This document shows positions 14,765 through 20,281 of a stretch of 21,094 nucleotides of DNA, piece after piece; the stretch's first letter is position 1, and the number at the start of each line of letters is the position of its first letter. Under the pieces are notes generated by a model. The model was not told where the DNA came from. It saw only the letters and a program-made list of their open reading frames with translations, and made no database searches. The position numbers were made by a program, and so were the translations under genes. The stretch lies in the IMG/VR virus record IMGVR_UViG_3300043015_000642, positions 1-21,094 of that record, one strand, 5' to 3'. The DNA is from a virus.

Positions 14765-16140
14765 TATGTTATTTTATATAAATCAAAATTATTTTTAGGT
14801 TCCCACTTATTAAGTGCGGTTTCAATACCTTTAACCATAGACTCACACATAACTTCACTTGAGAAGTTTTTAATCATGTATTCCCTACCTGAAAGTCCTA
14901 TTTGTTTTCTTTTATCTCTACCCATCTTATGCATTTTTCTAAGTTGGGAAACCACATCATAGTGGTTGATACGATCATCAAAAATATAAGGGGTTGAAGG
15001 AGAACCATTTAATGTTATAGATTTTGGCCAAACAGGTAGAACCCAACTACCCCATGTTAAATTCTTAGGTAGTTTTTGTTCATCATGAAGTGATCCTATT
15101 TTAATGTAATCTTTTTCTTTGATCAATTTTCCGTTCGTCTTAAAACCACATTGATCTTGTAGACCACCGGTAACATTTAAAATTATTGGTGTCCCTGACA
15201 TGACCGACTCGGCGGTTGTTAAACCGAAACCTTCGTTGTTTGCAATGTTAATTGTACAATCAACCATATTATAGATTCTATTTAACTTCTCTTGATCGAA
15301 TTTGTCATTTGTAAATTTCACATCATAGTCAGGACATAGTTCATTCACCACAGCAACTAAGTCAGTACCATTCTTATCTACTGACGCAGTGTGCATCAAC
15401 AACAAACATTTATCTGACTTATCCTTAGATAATGTGTCACAGAACATTTTATAGGAGTATATAACATCCGCCGGTTGTTTCCTCTTAATGTTTCTGTTGT
15501 TATAGAAAAGTATGAAGTCATATTCTTTATCGCCGTGGATATACTTCCTCATTTCCTCATCCTCACCTTCAAGAGGTTTGAAGACGTTTTTGTTGATGCC
15601 ATGAGGGACATAAGATATCTGCCAATCCTTTAGTTGATTATGTGTAGTTTCCCTATTGGTCTTACCAACCCTATGTACGATACCGTAGGTTTGTTTAGAT
15701 ATACAACCTAACCAATCACAAGATTCATAATAATCTCTATTACAATAAGGATCAGGTAAATCATCCCATATGTGGTAATAGAATATAGGTACTCTCTGTC
15801 TTATCTCATGTTCATTATCATACAACCACTGCCAGTAGTGTGGGTCAGTAAAATGTAATATCGCATCAGGTTTTTCACTATCAATAAGTTCTCTTAACCT
15901 TACTATATTCCCATAACCGTTACTCGGGTATATTTTAACATTGGCGTCTTTAATACCTGTCTTCTCCCTAACATCAGCGTTAAGGTCAACTACCTTTCCA
16001 TACTCAGGGTGTTTTATTGCGGCACCTAATTGAACCCAATCAAATTTGTCAACTGTTCCAATTACAATTTCACGAGACATCGTTGCCACTCCCGATGTCA
16101 TTCTCATATCATCAGATAGTAGTAATATCTTCTTCTTCAT
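14764..16140 (-). CDS. GT4-family glycosyltransferase (GT-B fold)
   Basis: 458 residues from ATG 16140; the TTG one codon upstream is less likely. The opening KKKILLLSDDMRMTSGVATM is the first strand and acceptor loop of a GT-B fold. ILHFTDPHYWQWL and PIFYYHIWDDLPDPY are distinctive aromatic motifs of the acceptor domain. VPHGINKNVF is the linker, and NEGFGLTTAE (303-312) with E304 and E312 is the E-x7-E donor site, followed by SVMSGTPIILNVTGGLQDQ. It differs clearly from the second GT4 gene, so this is a pair of distinct enzymes rather than a recent duplicate. The preceding gene ends three bases before the start. Donor and acceptor are not evident; host glycan, virion or DNA are all possible targets. 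Confidence 0.87.
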   Translation of the reverse strand: MKKKILLLSDDMRMTSGVATMSREIVIGTVDKFDWVQLGAAIKHPEYGKVVDLNADVREKTGIKDANVKIYPSNGYGNIVRLRELIDSEKPDAILHFTDPHYWQWLYDNEHEIRQRVPIFYYHIWDDLPDPYCNRDYYESCDWLGCISKQTYGIVHRVGKTNRETTHNQLKDWQISYVPHGINKNVFKPLEGEDEEMRKYIHGDKEYDFILFYNNRNIKRKQPADVIYSYKMFCDTLSKDKSDKCLLLMHTASVDKNGTDLVAVVNELCPDYDVKFTNDKFDQEKLNRIYNMVDCTINIANNEGFGLTTAESVMSGTPIILNVTGGLQDQCGFKTNGKLIKEKDYIKIGSLHDEQKLPKNLTWGSWVLPVWPKSITLNGSPSTPYIFDDRINHYDVVSQLRKMHKMGRDKRKQIGLSGREYMIKNFSSEVMCESMVKGIETALNKWEPKNNFDLYKIT

Positions 16141-16143
16141 CAA

Positions 16144-16347
16144 TTAAAATCTTGATCCACTCACAGCCAAAACGTCGTGATTATCAATCATATCTTTGAA
16201 ATCTTCGTTGGTGTTGTATAGGTCCAACGACCTGTTTACTAATTTTTGGAAATTCACACCATCCGTCTCGATGGTATTGATTCTAAATTGTTTGTACGTA
16301 TTCTCAATCACATTGACTGTGGTGAGTTTTGTTTTTGCTTTACTCAT
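16144..16347 (-). CDS. Ribbon-helix-helix-like small protein (67 aa)
   Basis: First gene of the glycosyltransferase operon. LTTVNVIENTYKQFRIN forms a short strand and helix, and GVNFQKLVNRSLDLYNTNED forms a second helix, the order expected of a ribbon-helix-helix DNA-binding fold such as Arc/CopG. Basic residues cluster at the N-terminus (SKAKTK). It could repress its own operon, or be an unrelated small phage protein. It ends three bases before the first GT4 ATG. A TTGACT-19-TATATT pair on the minus strand (16427 to 16397) is a possible but poorly spaced promoter. Confidence 0.6.
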   Translation of the reverse strand: MSKAKTKLTTVNVIENTYKQFRINTIETDGVNFQKLVNRSLDLYNTNEDFKDMIDNHDVLAVSGSRF

Positions 16348-16385
16348 ATTAGTATATATTTCTATATATATCTTATGATACTAAA

Positions 16386-16416
16386 AATAGCCACTCAATA
16401 TAAATTGGTGGCCATT
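16386..16416 (-). terminator. Hairpin with U-run after the 41-residue gene
   Basis: On the minus strand a 3-bp, 5-bp (GCCAC/GTGGC) and 4-bp (CAAT/ATTG) stem, broken by one mismatch and one bulge, closes a 4-base loop and runs into ATTTTTAG. It lies 27 bases after the stop of the MGCGCKKK gene, so it likely ends that transcript before the glycosyltransferase operon. It also overlaps the possible -10 of that operon (TATATT, 16402 to 16397). Confidence 0.55.
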
Positions 16417-16442
16417 CATAGAGTCAATTCGTGATTCTCGAA

Positions 16443-16568
16443 TTACGAATTCTTAACTTCTTGTACCGTAGCCACGATTGGTTGTGTACTATCCTGTTGG
16501 TTAGTGGTCGTGGTTTGTTGGTTAGTGGTTTGTTGTGTCTGATTTTTCTTTTTGCATCCGCATCCCAT
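16443..16568 (-). CDS. MGCGCKKK short phage protein (41 aa)
   Basis: A 41-residue reading frame starting MGCGCKKKNQTQQTTNQQ and continuing with a Q/T/N-rich stretch, then DSTQPIVATVQEVKNS. Two cysteines and a lysine run at the very N-terminus are the only distinct features. Short proteins with an MGCGCK-type start recur in marine and Bacteroidota phages as I recall, always without known function. No signal peptide precedes the cysteines, so this is not a normal lipoprotein; metal binding or a disulfide is possible. It fills the gap between the glycosyltransferase operon and the divergent plus-strand genes and is followed by a terminator-like hairpin, which supports its being a real gene. Confidence 0.65.
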   Translation of the reverse strand: MGCGCKKKNQTQQTTNQQTTTTNQQDSTQPIVATVQEVKNS

Positions 16569-16593
16569 AATAAAAGTGTTTTAATTATAATTA

Positions 16594-16625
16594 TTTGGTT
16601 TATCAAAAAAAATATTTTATCTTTG
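16594..16625 (+). promoter_or_regulatory. Bacteroidota-type promoter candidate before 16664
   Basis: TTTG (16594-16597) and TATCTTTG (16618-16625) with 20 bases between match the -33 TTTG / -7 TAnnTTTG consensus of Bacteroidota primary sigma factor. It would start transcription near 16632, about 32 bases before ATG 16664. AT-richness makes chance matches likely. Confidence 0.42.
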
Positions 16626-16663
16626 TTAAAGTATAACGAATTTCATTCTTAAAATCAATAGTT

Positions 16664-17041
16664 ATGAGCGAAAAACTCTATGTAAGAAAAGTTGAGAGGT
16701 ATACTCAATGGGAGGCGTCTACTCCTGTGGTGGTAGATATCGAGAAACTCAGAAAGTGTGAACCACCTTATGAAGGCAATTCACATGAAGAACTTTTGGA
16801 ATACCTCCAAGAGAACGTATACAACAATTACGATTGGTACGAAAATGACACTAACAAAGAAGTATACGGTGAAGATGATGCATTTAACTTATCGTTGGAA
16901 GAGTCCGATTCAGAAGTTTACTCAGATAGTCGAGAAAAGTTTGAGGATTCGTGGCTTGAAGTGGGTGTACCTAATGAAGAGTACAGAAAAGTTGGTAGAT
17001 TTGAATCTAAGGCAGATAACATGCCACGTAACGATTGGTAA
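16664..17041 (+). CDS. Unrecognised acidic protein (125 aa)
   Basis: No family recognised. 32 of 125 residues are D or E against 15 K or R, so it is strongly acidic, with many tyrosines and tryptophans (YDWYENDTNKEVYGEDD). The N-terminal 30 residues (KLYVRKVERYTQWEASTPVV) are more ordinary and probably fold as beta strands. First gene of a short operon that ends at the terminator near 17800. Small acidic proteins of this kind are frequent among phage early genes; a DNA mimic or inhibitor is one possibility without direct support. Confidence 0.65.
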   Translation: MSEKLYVRKVERYTQWEASTPVVVDIEKLRKCEPPYEGNSHEELLEYLQENVYNNYDWYENDTNKEVYGEDDAFNLSLEESDSEVYSDSREKFEDSWLEVGVPNEEYRKVGRFESKADNMPRNDW

Positions 17042-17046
17042 TTAAT

Positions 17047-17229
17047 ATGGCAAAAGTAGTAAAAATAGAAACCGATTATCGTTTCTACGAAGCGGAACTA
17101 ACCGATGAACAATTAAAACTCTACAAAGAAGACGAAGATAAGTTTTGGGACGAGTTTTGGGATTGGGATGTTGAATTCGAGTTTACTCGAGATAAAGAAG
17201 GTGGAACCGACTTTCAAATACAAGAATAA
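17047..17229 (+). CDS. Small acidic, aromatic-rich protein (60 aa)
   Basis: ATG 17047 is chosen over a TTG four codons upstream. Of 60 residues 20 are acidic and about 12 aromatic, concentrated in EDEDKFWDEFWDWDVEFEF. The start follows the previous stop by five bases and its own stop abuts the next ATG (TAAATGG). No family recognised. Composition is compatible with a DNA-mimic or protein-binding inhibitor, but could equally be a small edge-strand protein. The charge pattern suggests it binds a basic partner. Confidence 0.62.
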   Translation: MAKVVKIETDYRFYEAELTDEQLKLYKEDEDKFWDEFWDWDVEFEFTRDKEGGTDFQIQE

Positions 17230-17793
17230 ATGGCAAATTATTTAAAATGTGTGGTTGAAGTTCACGGTAACGAGGAAACCATTAAGAAACTTGACGAAAT
17301 GTTATCAACTGTTAAAAACGGTGATGTAACATCTTTCGCACAAACATTCTACGATCAAGTAGATGTTACAGAAAATGACGGTGTTTTAAACACATGGTCA
17401 ATAGATAATTTAGGTCCTAAGTGGACGTACTTAGAAGATATCATAGGTGATGGTAACTTCATTACTATTTCAGCATGGTATCCACCGACTAAGTTCTTTA
17501 CTCATTTGTATAATATGTTGTCTGAAACTGATCCTGACTTATTTATTGAGGTTGAGTATGAAGATGAATCGTATGATCCAATTGGTGCACTTGTGATTAA
17601 AAAAGACAAGGACGGTACACCGTGTATGTGGCAAGAAGAAGATGAAATGGAGGACCCAACCGCCGAAATGGATTGGGATGATGAGGATTATGATGAGACT
17701 CAAGAGAACTTCATGGAATCCATCTATGAACGACAACAGGAGTTGAAGAGGGAGTGTCACGACCTCATCGAGACCGACGGTGAACCAATTTAA
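17230..17793 (+). CDS. YubB/Api92-like (DUF1281-type) ferredoxin-fold protein
   Basis: 187 residues. MANYLKCVVEVHGNEETIKKL is the first strand and helix of the fold, NTWSIDNLGPKW (54-65) and FITISAWYPPTKFFTHLYN (77-95) are the two blocks that mark YubB/Api92-type proteins (W..NLG.KW and T.WSPP...F). A third block, LFIEVEYEDESYDPIGALVI, ends the fold. Residues 135-165 form a very acidic tail (EEDEMEDPTAEMDWDDEDYD). Homologs occur on plasmids, phages and in bacteria without a firm biochemical function. It is the third gene of the acidic operon, directly before a strong terminator. Confidence 0.68.
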   Translation: MANYLKCVVEVHGNEETIKKLDEMLSTVKNGDVTSFAQTFYDQVDVTENDGVLNTWSIDNLGPKWTYLEDIIGDGNFITISAWYPPTKFFTHLYNMLSETDPDLFIEVEYEDESYDPIGALVIKKDKDGTPCMWQEEDEMEDPTAEMDWDDEDYDETQENFMESIYERQQELKRECHDLIETDGEPI

Positions 17794-17798
17794 TTAGA

Positions 17799-17824
17799 AA
17801 CCCTCACGAAAGTGGGGGTTTTTT
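17799..17824 (+). terminator. Rho-independent terminator
   Basis: AACCCTCAC, loop GAAA, GTGGGGGTT gives a 9-bp GC-rich stem with one G-U pair, followed by TTTT (six U in total counting the end of the stem). It starts six bases after the stop at 17791-17793. This is the clearest terminator in the window. Confidence 0.92.
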
Positions 17825-17826
17825 AA

Positions 17827-17848
17827 TTACTAAGATATTTATTAGTAA
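17827..17848. repeat. Perfect 7-bp inverted repeat before 17858
   Basis: TTACTAA, 8-base loop GATATTTA, TTAGTAA. It sits between the terminator and the next ATG where a promoter or operator would be expected. No convincing -35/-10 pair was found. Confidence 0.5.
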
Positions 17849-17857
17849 AAAGATATT

Positions 17858-18400
17858 ATGGCATCGATTAAGTACACATTATACTTTGATGGTTGTGACA
17901 CAACAGTGATCGACAGATTTAAAAGTATATTTGATTATGTTGAGGGTGATAATTCGTTTAAGGGATATTACCAAATAATTAATGATTTGTTTGGTACTAC
18001 CCATTCAGAAGAGAATCATCCCGATCAAGAATGGATAAACAATAATGTTGGTGTATCAACACTTAACGGTAAAATTGAATTTATCGATATCGACAGTGAT
18101 ACTGTATGTTTAACAATCGTTTCACCTAACGAATGTATACCATTTATACAATCCTTAATTCAAGACATCAACTTAAATTATAAAGATGATGTAAGAGTTA
18201 GTGGTGATTACGAATCATTTACTTTTGAAACATGTGGTGTTATAGTTGGTGGGGATAACCGAGAGGTTGTAAAACACGTATTTGATATGACAAATTACGA
18301 TGTTTCGGAAATGGTTGAGAATTCACAGGCACTCATCAATTGGGGATCTGACCTACTCGATTTTAGATCTCTAAAATATACAGAGTTTTTAGCCTCTTAA
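17858..18400 (+). CDS. Unrecognised protein, possibly a diverged YubB-like paralog (180 aa)
   Basis: IKYTLYFDGCDTTVIDRFKS starts with a strand and helix like the preceding gene. EWINNNVGVSTLNGKIEF is in the position of the W..NLGPKW block, LTIVSPNECIPFIQSLIQ in that of T.WSPP...F, and FTFETCGVIVGG in that of the last strand. The similarity is in order and spacing more than residues, so homology is a suggestion. No catalytic motif or signal is seen. Separate transcription is implied by the terminator upstream, and a weak terminator-like hairpin follows the stop. Confidence 0.62.
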   Translation: MASIKYTLYFDGCDTTVIDRFKSIFDYVEGDNSFKGYYQIINDLFGTTHSEENHPDQEWINNNVGVSTLNGKIEFIDIDSDTVCLTIVSPNECIPFIQSLIQDINLNYKDDVRVSGDYESFTFETCGVIVGGDNREVVKHVFDMTNYDVSEMVENSQALINWGSDLLDFRSLKYTEFLAS

Positions 18401-18428
18401 ATTTTATTGGACTTTAAGATTTTTTTTT
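18396..18428 (+). terminator. Weak AT-rich terminator after 18400
   Basis: CTTAAA (18396-18401), an 11-base loop, TTTAAG (18413-18418) and a run of nine T (18420-18428). The stem is only A/T rich with one G-C pair, so strength is doubtful. The loop contains the -35 of the next promoter. Confidence 0.45.
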
Positions 18429-18436
18429 CTTATATT
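18407..18436 (+). promoter_or_regulatory. Sigma-70-like promoter for the DNA methyltransferase gene
   Basis: TTGGAC (18407-18412), an 18-base spacer with a T tract, and TATATT (18431-18436) predict a start near 18443 and a leader of about 19 bases. The same -10 hexamer occurs before four other genes here. Confidence 0.55.
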
Positions 18437-18461
18437 TTAGTAAGTGTCACATCACTACTGA

Positions 18462-19124
18462 ATGATGGAAAAAGAATTTGAAATAGTAAGAACAGTCTAC
18501 AACTCTAACGAAGAGGTTATAACTAATATAATGAACCTCTATGGTATAGAACGATTTGATTTAGATTGTACCTATTCTAAAGGTAAGTTTTGGAAGGGAT
18601 TACCCGACCCAACACATAAGACAGATCTCATTCCACATTTTGACAATGTAAAACAAGCGGATTCCGAAGATCTTCCGTTTGAGGATTCGTCGTTAAATTC
18701 TATTATGTACGATCCCCCATTTATTATTATGGGTAGAGGTAAAAAATACAAACACGATCTTAATGAGAATAACTCTAAGATGGCCAAGAGATTTGAGGGA
18801 TATGGTACATATAACGACCTAACGTCTAATTACTATAACACCCTTAAAGAATTATATCGTATTTGTGATAAAGGTGGTTTTGTTGTCATGAAATGTCAAG
18901 ACACCGTATCGGGAGGAAAACAATACTTTTCGCACGTTCATGTTATGAATATGGCATTAAATGTGGGATTCTATCCTAAGGATTTATTCGTATTAACATC
19001 TAATGTTAGGATGAATTCATTCAATGGAACCAAGTGGAAAAAACAACACCACGCAAGAAAATACCATTCTTACTTTTGGGTCTTCCAAAAAGTTAAACCG
19101 AAATTTAATTACGAATTTGAATAG
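18462..19124 (+). CDS. Orphan DNA methyltransferase (N6/N4 type, DPPF motif)
   Basis: 220 residues; two ATG codons stand in tandem and either may be used. RFDLDCTYSKGKFWKGLPDP (31-50) and ADSEDLPFEDSSLNSIMYDPPF (66-87) are characteristic: the D-P-P-F (84-87) is the catalytic motif IV, which flips and methylates an adenine or cytosine amino group. FVVMKCQDTVSGGK (140-153) is the strand that follows. It is smaller than usual, with no clear target-recognition domain, and no restriction enzyme is adjacent, so it is probably an orphan that protects phage DNA or alters regulation. The 3' end overlaps the convergent DUF192 gene by 16 bases. The recognition site cannot be predicted. Confidence 0.84.
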   Translation: MMEKEFEIVRTVYNSNEEVITNIMNLYGIERFDLDCTYSKGKFWKGLPDPTHKTDLIPHFDNVKQADSEDLPFEDSSLNSIMYDPPFIIMGRGKKYKHDLNENNSKMAKRFEGYGTYNDLTSNYYNTLKELYRICDKGGFVVMKCQDTVSGGKQYFSHVHVMNMALNVGFYPKDLFVLTSNVRMNSFNGTKWKKQHHARKYHSYFWVFQKVKPKFNYEFE

Positions 19125-19453
19125 TAGGGATTGATCTTATCTCCAACTTTGAAATTCTTACATGTACCTGAGGGAAATTCGATAACATGATCCCCAATAC
19201 CTGAATACCTTTCAGGACAATCAATGTCACATGGTTGACAATCGTGATGAATTCTACTTATTCTATTGTTGTTGACAAACATAATATCAAGAGGTATTAA
19301 ACACCTTCTCATCCAAAAACGATGGTGACCTTTACCCATGTTAAAGACCATACAACCATTTAGTTCTTTACGACCCATCATACCCTGTTTTATTTGTTCA
19401 GGTGTTGTCATGTATTCTGCGTCAAATACTTGACCATTTATTAATACTCCCAT
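19109..19453 (-). CDS. DUF192 family protein with extra cysteines
   Basis: 114 residues. AEYMTTPEQIKQGMMGRKEL, MVFNMGKGHHRFWMRRCLIPLDIMFV, GDHVIEFPSGTC and FKVGDKI follow the order of the DUF192 fold, including the FWM..LIPLDI signature. Many cellular DUF192 proteins are exported; this one has no signal peptide. An insertion with C72-x2-C75-x3-C79 (DCQPCDIDCPE) could bind a metal and is not part of the core as I know it. It is a single gene on the minus strand, convergent with the methyltransferase and divergent from the gene at 19503. Biochemical role is unknown. Confidence 0.8.
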   Translation of the reverse strand: MGVLINGQVFDAEYMTTPEQIKQGMMGRKELNGCMVFNMGKGHHRFWMRRCLIPLDIMFVNNNRISRIHHDCQPCDIDCPERYSGIGDHVIEFPSGTCKNFKVGDKINPYYSNS

Positions 19454-19465
19454 ACCAATAATTAT

Positions 19466-19494
19466 TTGACAATGATAATTAATTTCTGTATATT
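19466..19494 (+). promoter_or_regulatory. Consensus sigma-70-like promoter, near-leaderless start
   Basis: TTGACA (19466-19471), exactly 17 bases, TATATT (19489-19494). The predicted start is near 19501, two bases before ATG 19503, so the mRNA would be leaderless or nearly so. The closest match to a textbook promoter in the window. Confidence 0.75.
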
Positions 19495-19502
19495 AAGTAT
19501 TA

Positions 19503-19850
19503 ATGAAAATAAATGATCTTTTGATTGGTATGGGGTTATTCGCGGTAGCACATACCTTAACGTTTTATCAACTTAATGGACAGTTCATATCTAAGTGGTT
19601 TCAGAAGTATGAATGGTTTGTCATTGGGTTCGGTGCGATATTATCTATATTTTATGTATGGGGTACGAGGTATGCGGTTTCAGGTACGGGGGGTTTATTA
19701 TGGCCCGCGAGGTTTATTGGTTTTGGTATTGGGATGCTACTTTATGCGGTGTTAGTCAATTATCATTTTAGTGAGGGTATTAATATGAAAACTATGATAA
19801 GTCTCCTTTTATGTTTAACCCTAATTTGTATTCAGGTTTTTTGGAAATGA
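19503..19850 (+). CDS. Small four-helix membrane protein (115 aa)
   Basis: Four hydrophobic segments at about 5-22, 37-56, 66-87 and 96-113 with short polar loops. The second and third loops carry FQKYEW and GTRYAVSGTGGLLWPARF, where TGGLLWPAR is the most conserved-looking part. No signal peptidase site is visible, so it should stay in the inner membrane. The family is not recognised; similar small four-helix proteins occur as hypothetical genes in large marine phages as I recall. The stop overlaps the next ATG (ATGA, 19847-19850), coupling it to the acetyltransferase gene. Confidence 0.68.
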   Translation: MKINDLLIGMGLFAVAHTLTFYQLNGQFISKWFQKYEWFVIGFGAILSIFYVWGTRYAVSGTGGLLWPARFIGFGIGMLLYAVLVNYHFSEGINMKTMISLLLCLTLICIQVFWK

Positions 19851-20281
19851 AAAAGTGGGTGGTTGACATAACGAACTTTGAGTATACAAAATACAAAGAC
19901 GTACACCAAGTATTAAACCCAAATTATGCAGATCTAAGGAGGGAGATCATGTCCTTTAATGATGAAATTAAATGGGATGGTATGTGGACTCACTACGATG
20001 CCATTGAGAGACTCTCCAAGGGTTGGGTTCTAATCGGATTATTTGTTAACTATCAGATCAAAGGTTGGGTTTGGTTGGACACCAATAAAAATTTATTATG
20101 TAATCTATACGTAAATAAATCATATAGGAATTTTTATAATGCAAAGAAACTCGTATTAACTCTAATGAGGGTTGCTCACGAAATGGGGTTCACTGAACTC
20201 CATACGGAAATTGATACGTGGAATGGTAGAAGTGAATTAATAGCAATAAAAACAGGTTGGAAATTACAGAATGAACATTAA
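19847..20281 (+). CDS. GNAT-fold acetyltransferase-like protein
   Basis: 144 residues from ATG 19847, which forms an ATGA overlap with the previous stop; a farther ATG at 19811 would overlap by 40 bases and is less likely. [20 protein letters not shown] and [20 protein letters not shown] (about 85-105) give the GNAT strands and the N-acyl-CoA-binding turn in degenerate form. [20 protein letters not shown] and [16 protein letters not shown] (125-140) are the helix and the closing N...A...GW motif. The Q/R-x-x-G-x-G/A loop is replaced by [10 protein letters not shown], so acetyl-CoA binding should be tested. It overlaps thyA by 11 bases. The substrate is unknown. Confidence 0.72.
   Translation: MKKWVVDITNFEYTKYKDVHQVLNPNYADLRREIMSFNDEIKWDGMWTHYDAIERLSKGWVLIGLFVNYQIKGWVWLDTNKNLLCNLYVNKSYRNFYNAKKLVLTLMRVAHEMGFTELHTEIDTWNGRSELIAIKTGWKLQNEH

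Noticed and set aside
16196-16652. Several overlapping plus-strand frames of 60-73 residues
   Set aside because: They are hydrophobic shadows of the minus-strand ribbon-helix-helix-like and MGCGCKKK genes and AT-rich spacer, and they contradict the terminator and promoter layout.
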